Below are positions 1 through 7,878 of a DNA stretch of 64,000 nucleotides, piece by piece (the stretch's first letter is position 1; every line of letters starts with the position of its first letter). Both the position numbers and the translations under genes were made by a program. The DNA is from Thermoflavimicrobium dichotomicum (GTDB lineage: Bacteria > Bacillota > Bacilli > Thermoactinomycetales > Thermoactinomycetaceae), in NCBI RefSeq assembly GCF_900114055.1, contig NZ_FORR01000001.1, positions 186,001-250,000 of the forward strand. The letters are read 5' to 3'. The notes beneath the pieces were generated by a model, which was not told the origin of the DNA, searched no databases, and was given only the letters and a program-made list of their open reading frames with translations.

Positions 1-538
1 CTGGTGTCGACTGGAGGATGTCTTTAAAACGTTCCCAATGTTTTTGATCTTGTACAACAGCGAGTGAAGTAAATAGTTCTTTCTCTTTATCTTCTAGTGA
101 ATGGATTAGTTGCTCATCATAAACCAACACTTGATGTGGAGGGAGTTCTCTTTTGAAACGTTCTGCTTCAATGGGTGAACAGATCAGTAACATTCCATCT
201 ACTCTCTCTGGTTTTTGATATAAAATCCCTCTACACAAATACCCTCCATAAGATTCTCCCACCAATACAAATGATTCATTGGGAATAACCTGCTCGATGA
301 AGTGCAATATTACTTGCAACATATCATCAGAACTTTGAATCCAATCTTCTCCTATGCTTTTGCCCATTCCTGGCAAATCAAGATAGATTCGCTTCCACTG
401 CTTCTTCTCTTTAAAGATGGGCTCCATGCTCATCATGATACTGTAATGATCTAATCCCAAGCCATGCAGAATGAGAATGGGTTTACCAGCACCATATTCT
501 TCATAATATAGTTTGGCGCCTTCTAATTGGAGTTCCAT
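1..538 (-). CDS. Alpha/beta hydrolase, 3' end beyond the window
   Basis: Translated from the minus strand, the visible 179 residues are the N-terminal part of an alpha/beta hydrolase: an oxyanion-type HGLGLDH stretch after the first strand, then LDLPGMGKS, then the nucleophile elbow GESYGG, whose serine is the expected nucleophile (GxSxG). The acid and histidine of the triad would lie beyond the left edge. The start is ATG at 538, preceded by AAGGGTGAGG. It lies 77 bases after the adenylate-forming gene on the same strand, so it is probably the last gene of that operon. In Ole-type pathways the hydrolase OleB acts last, which would fit, but the fold alone does not give the substrate. Confidence 0.85.
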   Translation of the reverse strand, partial: MELQLEGAKLYYEEYGAGKPILILHGLGLDHYSIMMSMEPIFKEKKQWKRIYLDLPGMGKSIGEDWIQSSDDMLQVILHFIEQVIPNESFVLVGESYGGYLCRGILYQKPERVDGMLLICSPIEAERFKRELPPHQVLVYDEQLIHSLEDKEKELFTSLAVVQDQKHWERFKDILQSTP

Positions 539-615
539 ATTTTCTATATCCCTCACCCTTATATGATCAGGAAACAGCAAACATATATTCCTTTCTTTTA
601 CATAAAGAACATCGT

Positions 616-1932
616 CTACAAAGAAAACCGGCGTTCTACCCGTCGAAGCTTGACTGCACTGGGCTCACGAACATATGGAGTAAATTGCACAGATGGCATC
701 TGGCAACCCAAATGATGAAACAGTTTTCGCATGGATTGAAGAACTGCATTCTTTACTTCCTCTACATCCCCTTCTTTCAGTTTCAAGGATATTTCTAATT
801 GATCCGGGAGATGTTGGATAACCAAATACTCTTCAATCGGCAGGTCAACAGAAATGATCGCCCGCCGCACAAAATCAGGGAAAACAGGGACCAACTCTCT
901 AGATGACAGAGAGGGAAGATAAAACAGATCATCACAGCGGCCCTCGATTTGTTCGATCGCCATAAATATCGATCCACATGGACAAGGCTCTTTCTTTTCC
1001 GTTAGTATATCGTCCAGCCGATAGCGAATAATCGGCTGCGTTAAACGTGAAAAATCAGTAATAATAGGCGAAAACTTGCCCAAAACGGGATCTAAGACAT
1101 CTTTCTGAATAACGACAATATCTTCGTTCACATGCAATGTTCCATACTCACAGGTTGTCGCCAAAAATCCTTCTGTGCACTGATAAATCTGATGAACGGT
1201 TTGCTGAAATACTTGTTCTATTTTCTGTTGATCCAAGGGGTCTAGTACTTCCGCTACAGAAATCACTTTTTGAGGTTGAATGGATAACCGTCCTGCCTGT
1301 TGTTCTTCTGCCAGAAAACGCAACATCGAAGGAGGGGCAACCAGGATCGTGGGTTGAAATTGATTTAGGGATCCAATATGCTCTCGAACTGGCCGCACAA
1401 GATCAAAATAGCGAAATTGAATACGTCCCCGTTCCACACTGGTATATAAATTACTGTTCGCACGTAAAAACAAGGCAACTCGATGCCCAGACAAGATCGA
1501 AGCAGGCAATAGCTTTGCCAACATGGCTCCTGCCCAGCGAAGCCGCTCTTCCTCACTGACCAAAAAAATTCCACGATGTCCTGAAGTTCCTGATGACAAC
1601 CCAATTGTGATATTCCGGATCATGGGTGTAAAATCACGTGTTTCCTCCGCCCGAAGTGCTACCTGAAGCGCTTCTTTTTGCGTTATCCCAACCGTATTCA
1701 ACTCATCAAAATGCTCCATCATCATCTTCTTGTGAATCAACGGAAACTGACGCCACTCACTTAACGATAACCCTTGATAATACTCCCGGTAAAATGGAGA
1801 TCGTGGTAAAACATATTGCAAAAGTTTGATCACCTGTTTGTGTTGCCAGGCCTCCAATTGGGTTCGTGACTGAAAAGAAGGGCGGTAGCGCGTTCGAATA
1901 TACTGTTTGAAAACAGTCATGATCCCTTTCAT
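616..1932 (-). CDS. Adenylate-forming enzyme, coenzyme F390 synthetase/PaaK-like
   Basis: The 438-residue product belongs to the AMP-forming ANL superfamily, in the CapK/PaaK/F390-synthetase branch. The Ser/Thr/Gly-rich phosphate loop SSGTSGHRG is near residue 115, and a CPCGS cysteine cluster lies in the C-terminal third. It should activate a carboxylate as an acyl-adenylate; the acid is unknown. I chose ATG 1932 because AAGGGGGA lies ten bases upstream and this start gives an ATGA overlap with the stop of the preceding metallo-hydrolase gene; a longer reading from 1974 has no such signal. The neighbours suggest it activates the acid made by the condensing enzyme and reductase (inference). 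It is smaller than typical OleC proteins and of a different ANL branch. Confidence 0.85.
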   Translation of the reverse strand: MKGIMTVFKQYIRTRYRPSFQSRTQLEAWQHKQVIKLLQYVLPRSPFYREYYQGLSLSEWRQFPLIHKKMMMEHFDELNTVGITQKEALQVALRAEETRDFTPMIRNITIGLSSGTSGHRGIFLVSEEERLRWAGAMLAKLLPASILSGHRVALFLRANSNLYTSVERGRIQFRYFDLVRPVREHIGSLNQFQPTILVAPPSMLRFLAEEQQAGRLSIQPQKVISVAEVLDPLDQQKIEQVFQQTVHQIYQCTEGFLATTCEYGTLHVNEDIVVIQKDVLDPVLGKFSPIITDFSRLTQPIIRYRLDDILTEKKEPCPCGSIFMAIEQIEGRCDDLFYLPSLSSRELVPVFPDFVRRAIISVDLPIEEYLVIQHLPDQLEISLKLKEGDVEEVKNAVLQSMRKLFHHLGCQMPSVQFTPYVREPSAVKLRRVERRFSL

Positions 1933-2777
1933 GTTGATCCATTCCCCCTTAGATGTAGCCAGGTTTCCAGGCAATGGGATGGAACAATCTGGACTTCAGG
2001 ATGACGGATGGATAGTAAATGAACTTTCGTTAAACTTTCTTGATAAGCTTGAGGGTCATCCGTAATAAGATTCGCCAAAGGATGTGGTAAAGCTTTTTCT
2101 TCATATTGTTCTTTTAGCCAACAGCTATCAGCTGCTAAAAAAACAGGTTTCGCCTGTTCATTTTGAAAAAAGATACCGATTTGCCCAAAAGCGTGCCCTG
2201 GTAAATCGACTGCAATGACACTTCCATCTCCAAAAAGATCATAGCCTTCTAAAAATGGCGAAAAACGCTCTTCAATTGAAACCCTTTTAGATTCCTCGAC
2301 AAACTGGACACGCTCTTTAAAATCATTGGGGAGTAAATAAGGGATAAACCCCCGTTTCACCGCTGAAAAACCGGTTTTTCCCTGGACTGCCTGATAAGCT
2401 TTTTTCGAACAAATAAAAGTAGCGTGTGGAAAGTCCATACATCCACCAATATGATCCGCATGAAAATGCGAAAGAATAATATATCGAATTTCTTCTGACT
2501 TGTAACCAAGCTGCTGGATTTGATAATGAGCGGCATCTGTCTCTTTGAAATGAACAGGTGTAACCATGCGATACAATCGATAAGGAAAGCGATGAGTCTC
2601 GGTATGAAAACGTTGGGTGTAACCCGTATCGAACAATATGGGTCCATGCTCAGGATGTATAAGCAGTGAAAATAGAGCGGGAAAGAGACGTTTCTTCCAC
2701 TTCCCCTTCGATAACACGATCTTTTCCGGGTGAACGCAGGCCCCTCCATAAAACAAAGTCCATTTGAGTGAAATCAT
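1929..2777 (-). CDS. MBL-fold metallo-hydrolase, lactonase-like
   Basis: The 282-residue protein has the metallo-beta-lactamase metal-binding signature HFHADH (HxHxDH) near residue 105, a FDTG motif upstream, and later GHAFGQIG and VPSHC segments that probably supply further metal ligands. The arrangement resembles the N-acyl-homoserine lactonase branch of the fold, so ester, lactone or thioester hydrolysis is plausible; the substrate is not determined. ATG 2777 is preferred over 2795 because it overlaps the stop of the upstream reductase gene as ATGA and has GGTGGAAAG before it. It is the fourth gene of the operon starting at 5920. Fold certain, role in the pathway inferred. Confidence 0.85.
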   Translation of the reverse strand: MISLKWTLFYGGACVHPEKIVLSKGKWKKRLFPALFSLLIHPEHGPILFDTGYTQRFHTETHRFPYRLYRMVTPVHFKETDAAHYQIQQLGYKSEEIRYIILSHFHADHIGGCMDFPHATFICSKKAYQAVQGKTGFSAVKRGFIPYLLPNDFKERVQFVEESKRVSIEERFSPFLEGYDLFGDGSVIAVDLPGHAFGQIGIFFQNEQAKPVFLAADSCWLKEQYEEKALPHPLANLITDDPQAYQESLTKVHLLSIRHPEVQIVPSHCLETWLHLRGNGST

Positions 2778-3763
2778 GATTGTTCTTTCCACCATTCTAC
2801 AAATCGATGAATTCCTTCTTCGATCGAGATTCTGGGTTCATATCCCAGCTCTTTTCGTGCTTTGGAAATATCAAGTGTTTGGCTTTTACCAATTTGTCCG
2901 ATCGCATACCGTGTTAAAAGGGGTTCTTTACCTCCAAGAACCTTCTTCGCCGTCCACTCCAGAAAACCAGCTAACAGATAACCAGTAGTAAAAGAAATCG
3001 GTTTTAAACGCATGGGTTGATTCAGCTCTGAAAACAATTGTTTCAGTAAATCGATGAACAGCATGGGTTCTCCATTGGTAATGTTGTATTTTTGGCCTAA
3101 AGTGTCTTGTGGAGAATCCATACACAACAGTAAAGCATCAACCACATTCTCCACATAGGTTAGATCAATGAGCACCTTTCCCTCATTGATGAGTGGAATA
3201 AAGCGTTGCTCATTTGCTTTGAGAAGCCGAGGTATAATCGTTTGGTCGCCTGGCCCAAATAAAGCACGCGGGCGAATCGTAATAACAGGCAAGCCCTGTT
3301 GGTAAGCTTGATCAATGGCTTGTTCTGCTAGCCATTTGGTCTCTGCATAAGCGTTTACTTTACGCTCAGGCAATGGATCATCTTCTTTAATATCGAGCTG
3401 GTCCTGAAAACGAAAATAAATACTTGGAGTAGATACATAAATCAATCGTTTAATATGACCATTCATACATCCTTCAATCACGTTTTTTGTTCCAACCACA
3501 TTGCATTGGTAAAAGTCTTTCCAATCCCCCCATGGTGAAGATAACGCCCCACAGTGAAATACATAATCCTTGTCACGACATAAACGGGTCATCATCAAAC
3601 GATCTTCCAAACTGGCTGCCACAAAAGCGATCCCCTTCTCCTCCAACCATGCCCCTTTTTGCCAACTCCTGCCCGTAGCGGTCACCTGAAAACCCAACTG
3701 GTGCAAACGCTGTGCTAAATATTGCCCCAAAAAGCCAGTAGCACCTGTCACCAATACTCTCAT
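2774..3763 (-). CDS. NAD(P)-dependent 3-beta-HSD-type reductase, OleD-like
   Basis: The 329-residue protein is an extended short-chain dehydrogenase. The Rossmann dinucleotide motif GATGFLG is at residues 7-13, and the catalytic YxxxK pair is Tyr139-Lys143 with a preceding STPS segment at 111-114. Stretches such as VFHCGA..WG, NVVGTKNVI, RPRALFGPGD, DLTYVENV and RKELGYEP are those I associate with OleD, which reduces the 2-alkyl-3-keto acid made by OleA. This similarity is from memory and was not scored. ATG 3763 overlaps the stop of the ATP-grasp gene as ATGA, so translation is probably coupled. A sugar epimerase is the main alternative, but the neighbours fit fatty-acid-type chemistry better. 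Confidence 0.85.
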   Translation of the reverse strand: MRVLVTGATGFLGQYLAQRLHQLGFQVTATGRSWQKGAWLEEKGIAFVAASLEDRLMMTRLCRDKDYVFHCGALSSPWGDWKDFYQCNVVGTKNVIEGCMNGHIKRLIYVSTPSIYFRFQDQLDIKEDDPLPERKVNAYAETKWLAEQAIDQAYQQGLPVITIRPRALFGPGDQTIIPRLLKANEQRFIPLINEGKVLIDLTYVENVVDALLLCMDSPQDTLGQKYNITNGEPMLFIDLLKQLFSELNQPMRLKPISFTTGYLLAGFLEWTAKKVLGGKEPLLTRYAIGQIGKSQTLDISKARKELGYEPRISIEEGIHRFVEWWKEQS

Positions 3764-4932
3764 ACGATTTCACCATTCCATTCGATATCATGCGTTGATG
3801 CTTCTGTCATTGAAATACCATGCTTCCGACTTTGGCACCAAAAATAAAATAAGCTTAACCATTGATAGAAAAACGGGATGGGATCATTCCATCGAAAAAT
3901 CACATCACGGTATGTAAACATCGTTTTTAACCACGCCTGGAACTGTGAAAAAGATGAAACAGCAGCGATCCCATACGTACACATAGCTAGACGCAGCATT
4001 CTTTTTTGTTCTGTTTGAGGGGTAATGAAGGATACAAAGTCGGGTTGAACAAATACACGATCCAATCCGTCTTTATGATGAAACAGATGAATTCCACTGG
4101 TTAATCGAGGATTACATTCAATTAATACCAGATCTCCTTCTGGAGTTTCTATCCAATCAAAAGAAATTTGTCCAGTAAAATGCAATTTTTCTACTATTTT
4201 CTGCACAAGAAATGGAAGCTGAGTCTGTTGATAGGGAGTAAATGTAATACCAGCACCTTTACCTGCAGTATATACCGTTTGATATGCCACATGAGCAAGC
4301 AGCCTTCCATGATCAGCAACACCATATGTACAAACTTGCCGTCCCGAAATCCATTGTTGAACAAGCCATGGTTGCTTCGAATGGACAGAAATGGGAGGTA
4401 GCGGCTGGTCGCGATCAGATAATGGATAAATGCGCGTCGCAAAGCGTGAATAGACAGGTTTCAAAATGAATGACATACCTTCTGGTAAATTTGACCGGAC
4501 TTGTCGCCAATCATGATCCGATTCGATTTTCCAAGTCTGCGGAACATGCAAACCAAGCTTTTGGGCCAACTTCACAAACGTCCATTTATTATGTAGGGTA
4601 TTTAACTTCTCCCACTTGTCTGTCCATACCCGGGTATAAGGCGTTAGTAAATCTCTTCCATAAGCTACCGTAAAAATCTCCTCTGAAGTTGGCAGTACAA
4701 TATCCACTTTCTCTTTAAGCACGATGTTTTTCAGCTCAGATAAAAACTTTTTTGGATCATACCGCGGAGCAGGAACATGAAATGTTTTAGATATGGCCCT
4801 TGAACCCTGACACAAGGTAAAAGGGGCGCTTTCTGCAAGCAAAATGCGATGTCCTGCTGTATGCAGGAAACGGGCCAACTCCAATGTAGCTGGTGCTCGT
4901 CCACCCGTCAGCAAGAACGTTTTAGTAGACAA
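3760..4932 (-). CDS. ATP-grasp family ligase
   Basis: The 390-residue protein has an N-terminal nucleotide-binding-like domain (LLTGGRAPATLELAR), a central ATP-binding lid with FILKPVYSRF, and the metal-binding motif of ATP-grasp enzymes, LVLIECNPR, near residue 270. Such enzymes join a carboxylate to an amine, thiol or similar nucleophile through an acyl-phosphate. A hydrophobic tract (WLSLFYFW) lies in the C-terminal tail. The start is TTG 4932, with GGAGGG seven bases before it inside the 3' end of the condensing-enzyme gene; the two genes overlap by 11 bases. An ATP-grasp enzyme is not part of canonical ole operons, so this is what makes the pathway unusual. Substrates unknown. Confidence 0.85.
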   Translation of the reverse strand: MSTKTFLLTGGRAPATLELARFLHTAGHRILLAESAPFTLCQGSRAISKTFHVPAPRYDPKKFLSELKNIVLKEKVDIVLPTSEEIFTVAYGRDLLTPYTRVWTDKWEKLNTLHNKWTFVKLAQKLGLHVPQTWKIESDHDWRQVRSNLPEGMSFILKPVYSRFATRIYPLSDRDQPLPPISVHSKQPWLVQQWISGRQVCTYGVADHGRLLAHVAYQTVYTAGKGAGITFTPYQQTQLPFLVQKIVEKLHFTGQISFDWIETPEGDLVLIECNPRLTSGIHLFHHKDGLDRVFVQPDFVSFITPQTEQKRMLRLAMCTYGIAAVSSFSQFQAWLKTMFTYRDVIFRWNDPIPFFYQWLSLFYFWCQSRKHGISMTEASTHDIEWNGEIV

Positions 4933-5920
4933 AAATCATCCCTCCAACTGATAATCCTGCCGCTGTCCCTACCAACATGACCAAGTCTCCTCTTTTTATT
5001 CGCTGACGTTTAACCGCTTCATAAATACCCATGGGGATCGAAGCAGCAATGGTATTTCCGATCTCCTGTGAAAAGATAAACATTTGTTCTGGAGAAATTC
5101 GCAAGCGTTTCTGCATGAGGCGCATCGCCATTATACTGGCTTGATGGGGGATGACGAGTTTAATATCCTGGAGAGTAATCGAATCAGGAAGCAAACGTTT
5201 CATAAAGGAAGGTAACACTTTGGCAGAAAGTCTAAAAATCGCTTCACCATCCATGTAAAATAAAAAATCCTCTAAGTGGAGGGAGTCTTGATAAGTACGA
5301 GGATGATACCTGGTTCCTCCCCCACGTATTTCGGATAAATGGGCTCCTTGCGTATACGTTTCCATACGGGAAGATAGAATGCAAGAAGGTTCATCTTCAC
5401 TGGCCGGACCAATCACAACTGCTGCTGCTCCGTCCCCAAATAAAGCACAACTTTCTTTATGATTCCAATTCAAGCCAATGGAAGCAATCTCCGAAGAAAT
5501 AAGCAGAATATATCGATAACGGCCACTATCGATCAGATAAGAAAGATGATCAAAAGCTGTCAAAAAACTAAGACAAGTCGCATTCACATCAAAGGCAGGG
5601 ATCCCTGTATGTTCTGGATCCAACTCTTTATAAATCAACGCAGCATTGCATGGGATTGCTTGCTCAGATGTCCCACTGGCACAAACGATACAATCAATAT
5701 CTGAAAGTGTCAGACCAGCTTCTTTCAATGCTTCTTTGGCTGCTAGTGCTCCCATTTGTGAATTTGTTTCTCCATCCACAAAATGCCGGACCATCACTCC
5801 CGATTTTTTAGCAACCCATCCTTTCTCCAGTCCAAGCCGTTGGTCTAACTCTTCAGCTGTCACTTTTCGCTTGGGTAAATATCTTCCCACTCCCATAATA
5901 CGCACACGACGCGGTTTCAT
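4922..5920 (-). CDS. 3-oxoacyl-ACP synthase III-like condensing enzyme (OleA/FabH type)
   Basis: The 332-residue protein is a thiolase-fold condensing enzyme of FabH type with the full Cys-His-Asn triad: Cys116 in NATCLSF, His259 in PHQAS and Asn289 in IGNT, with GDGAAAVV and a C-terminal GxxGGM glycine-rich loop. It should perform a Claisen condensation of acyl thioesters. FabH would make a beta-ketoacyl-ACP, whereas OleA couples two acyl-CoAs; the neighbouring OleD-like and acyl-activating genes favour a secondary-metabolite role over housekeeping fatty acid synthesis. ATG 5920 is chosen over the adjacent TTG 5923 because AGAGGTG is five bases upstream. It is the first gene of the operon, just downstream of a TTGACA-17-CATAAT promoter. 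Confidence 0.88.
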   Translation of the reverse strand: MKPRRVRIMGVGRYLPKRKVTAEELDQRLGLEKGWVAKKSGVMVRHFVDGETNSQMGALAAKEALKEAGLTLSDIDCIVCASGTSEQAIPCNAALIYKELDPEHTGIPAFDVNATCLSFLTAFDHLSYLIDSGRYRYILLISSEIASIGLNWNHKESCALFGDGAAAVVIGPASEDEPSCILSSRMETYTQGAHLSEIRGGGTRYHPRTYQDSLHLEDFLFYMDGEAIFRLSAKVLPSFMKRLLPDSITLQDIKLVIPHQASIMAMRLMQKRLRISPEQMFIFSQEIGNTIAASIPMGIYEAVKRQRIKRGDLVMLVGTAAGLSVGGMIFVY

Positions 5921-5955
5921 CAAGACACCTCTATTTTCACTAAGATATCCATTTA

Positions 5956-5984
5956 ATTATGAAATAATACTCTATATTTGTCAA
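5956..5984 (-). promoter_or_regulatory. Sigma-A-type promoter of the Ole-like operon
   Basis: On the minus strand a perfect -35 TTGACA (5984-5979) is separated by 17 bases from CATAAT (5961-5956), five of six matching the -10 consensus. It lies 36 bases before the condensing-enzyme start, and no other gene lies between. The rest of the 5921-6304 gap holds the clpP control region and no gene that I can support. Confidence 0.75.
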
Positions 5985-6219
5985 ACTATTTTCATTTTAA
6001 TCAAGCAGCGCCCGTTTCAAGAATCTTGTTGTTTCCATTCGGTAGTGTTCATTTGATAAAAACAGGATGAAGAAAAATTCGCACTATTAATCAAATATTT
6101 AGAAAATTGTATATGAAATAGGAAGAGTATCCATTTCCATCGAAAGGAACTCCGCAAGGAACTGATTTCTTCACAACTTTATCAACATTCCACAACAAAT
6201 GAATGGACTTCATTTTTTA

Positions 6220-6249
6220 TTTGACCTTTTTTGACCAATGGATTATGAT
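6220..6249 (+). promoter_or_regulatory. CtsR operator overlapping the clpP promoter
   Basis: TTTGACC (6220-6226), three T residues, then TTTGACC (6230-6236) is an exact tandem heptad, which on the other strand reads GGTCAAA-AAA-GGTCAAA, the known CtsR heat-shock repressor site. The first TTGACC (6221-6226) also serves as a -35 element, 17 bases before TATGAT (6244-6249). CtsR binding would therefore cover the -35 and spacer. This makes clpP a class III heat-shock gene here. Confidence 0.9.
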
Positions 6250-6304
6250 ATAAATGAGGGAAGAATTTCTTCTCTTTTTATAACCCTAGAAAGGGGAGAG
6301 AGAC

Positions 6305-6895
6305 ATGAATTTAGTACCCATTGTAGTAGAACAAACAAGTCGTGGTGAACGTTCATATGATATTTATTCCCGCTTATTAAAAGATCGGATCGTCCTTTTA
6401 GGTGGACCTGTAACTGATGATTCAGCCAATCTCATTGTGGCTCAGCTTCTATTCTTGGCAGCCGAAGATCCAGAAAAAGATATCCATTTATATATCAATT
6501 CACCAGGTGGTTCGATCACAGCAGGAATGGCCATCTATGACACGATGCAGCACATCAAGCCAGATGTATCCACCATCTGCATTGGAATGGCTGCATCCAT
6601 GGGAGCTTTCTTGCTTGCAGCTGGAGCGAAAGGAAAACGATATGCACTTCCCAATAGTGAAATCATGATCCACCAACCTTTAGGAGGGGCACAAGGTCAG
6701 GCTTCTGATATTGCCATTCGTGCTCAACGCATTTTGCGTATGCGCGAAAACCTGAACAAGTTACTTTCTGAGTTTACCGGCCAGCCTCTGAAAAAAATTG
6801 AACAAGATACAGATCGAGATTACTTCATGACCGCTAATGAAGCTTTGGAATACGGTTTAATTGATAAAGTACTCACAAATAAATCCGATAAATAA
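6305..6895 (+). CDS. clpP: ATP-dependent Clp protease proteolytic subunit
   Basis: The 196-residue protein is the full-length serine peptidase of the ClpXP/ClpCP proteases, which form a 14-subunit chamber in the cytoplasm fed by AAA+ unfoldases. The triad is visible: Ser98 in GMAASMGAF, His123 in MIHQP and Asp172 in DRDYF. Length and start match the family, and AAAGGGGAGAGAG precedes ATG 6305. It is monocistronic: a CtsR operator and sigma-A promoter lie upstream and a hairpin follows at 6931. In B. subtilis clpP sits beside the yvcK-whiA-crh region, as here. Confidence 0.98.
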   Translation: MNLVPIVVEQTSRGERSYDIYSRLLKDRIVLLGGPVTDDSANLIVAQLLFLAAEDPEKDIHLYINSPGGSITAGMAIYDTMQHIKPDVSTICIGMAASMGAFLLAAGAKGKRYALPNSEIMIHQPLGGAQGQASDIAIRAQRILRMRENLNKLLSEFTGQPLKKIEQDTDRDYFMTANEALEYGLIDKVLTNKSDK

Positions 6896-6930
6896 TAAAA
6901 AATAATTTGCCAACTGTTTTAGGATGAATC

Positions 6931-6960
6931 AGGGATATCCTAATAGATATCCCTAATTTT
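6931..6960 (+). terminator. Hairpin downstream of clpP
   Basis: AGGGATATC (6931-6939) and GATATCCCT (6946-6954) form a nine-pair stem with a six-base loop, followed by AATTTTA. The T-tract is weak, so termination may be partial. Confidence 0.55.
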
Positions 6961-6986
6961 ACATATTCTTAAAGGAGCTGCCCTCG

Positions 6987-7316
6987 ATGTCATCATTTGC
7001 TTCCACTCCAAAACCGCCTTATTATGCAGTCATATTTACTTCCAAAAAACCAGAAACACACTCCGAATATGATCAAATGTCCAATCAATTGCTTGAATTA
7101 GTCAAAGACCAACCGGGCTTTTTGGGAGTAGAAAGTGCCAGAAGTGCAAATGGGTTAGGAATCACTGTTTCTTATTGGGAATCCCTTGATGCGATCAAAC
7201 AGTGGAAACAACATACATTCCATCAAATCGCTCAACAAAAAGGAAAAGAAAAGTGGTATCAAGGATATCAGGTTAGAGTTGCAAAGGTAGAAAAAGACTA
7301 CAATTCGAATTTCTGA
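6987..7316 (+). CDS. Antibiotic biosynthesis monooxygenase-domain protein
   Basis: The 109-residue protein has the single small alpha/beta ferredoxin-like ABM domain: YYAVIFTS strand, an E-rich helix with LELVKDQPGFLGVES, and SYWESLDAIKQWK, the typical ABM ending before a short helix. Members include quinol and anthrone oxygenases and heme-degrading enzymes, but most genomic copies have unknown substrates and no specific activity can be assigned. AAAGGAGC precedes ATG 6987. It stands alone after the clpP terminator and converges on the lipoprotein gene across a palindromic repeat. Confidence 0.8.
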   Translation: MSSFASTPKPPYYAVIFTSKKPETHSEYDQMSNQLLELVKDQPGFLGVESARSANGLGITVSYWESLDAIKQWKQHTFHQIAQQKGKEKWYQGYQVRVAKVEKDYNSNF

Positions 7317-7326
7317 AAATATGAAA

Positions 7327-7451
7327 ACCTAAGCTCAAGTGTTCAGATTGTTGACAAAGATGGATTCTGACCATCATTGCAATAAAGGAAACCCCAAAGA
7401 CGGAAAAAGAATCCCGTTGTTTGTCAACATCCTCAATACCTGAGCTTAGGT
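7327..7451. repeat. Palindromic intergenic repeat, copy A
   Basis: A 125-base inverted repeat fills the gap between two convergent genes. Outer arms ACCTAAGCTCA (7327-7337) and TGAGCTTAGGT (7441-7451) pair perfectly. Inner arms carry GTTGACAAA (7350-7358) and TTTGTCAAC (7420-7428). The block at 7400-7415, read on the minus strand as GGGATTCTTTTTCCGT, matches 15 of 16 bases of a block at 59228-59243 in a second element of the same design. It could act as a terminator, a structured RNA or a small non-autonomous mobile element. Confidence 0.65.
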
Positions 7452-7459
7452 GTTTATTA

Positions 7460-7825
7460 CTAATTGGACTGATAAGGTTTGACTTCATTTGCTTTTTTGA
7501 TTTGGATTCGAAATGGATTAATAATATTTGACTCTGAAATCTCTTTTCGCACCTGACGAATAATCCGTGGATATTCGCTTTCTTTGACATGAGGTTTTGG
7601 GATTACAGTAACCACAATGTGATCCCAATTATAATCAACCAAAACATCCTGTACTCCATCCACATTTCGTGCTGCATCCTTCATACGGCTGTCTGAATAA
7701 CCCACATAACTGTAAGATTGACTGTCATTATCCAACCCTTCTCTTTCCGTGGGCTTCTCAAAACGTTGACAAGCCATCGTTAAACATAAGATGAGCGGAA
7801 TGAGGAACACTGTTCTCCACTTCAC
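7460..7825 (-). CDS. Small lipoprotein, YhcN/YlaJ-like
   Basis: The 121-residue precursor has a lipoprotein signal peptide with lipobox LTMAC, so Cys17 should be acylated and the protein anchored outside the membrane. The rest (DAARNVDGVQDVLVDYN, IVVTVIP) resembles the YhcN/YlaJ sporulation lipoprotein domain, in which a short beta-alpha module follows the anchor. GTG 7825 is chosen because GGGAGGTGGGGAG ends two bases before it and it gives a compact signal peptide; a longer reading from 7882 would bury that signal. It follows an HTH regulator by 53 bases on the same strand. A role in spores is inferred only from the family. Confidence 0.7.
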   Translation of the reverse strand: MKWRTVFLIPLILCLTMACQRFEKPTEREGLDNDSQSYSYVGYSDSRMKDAARNVDGVQDVLVDYNWDHIVVTVIPKPHVKESEYPRIIRQVRKEISESNIINPFRIQIKKANEVKPYQSN

Positions 7826-7878
7826 AACTCCCCACCTCCCTGCTGTTATTTTGTGCAGGAAGGGGAATTTCATACGGT

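Noticed and set aside
7273-7590. Minus-strand reading frame across the palindrome and lipoprotein end
   Set aside because: It overlaps two supported genes, has no ribosome site and its peptide has no recognisable domain.
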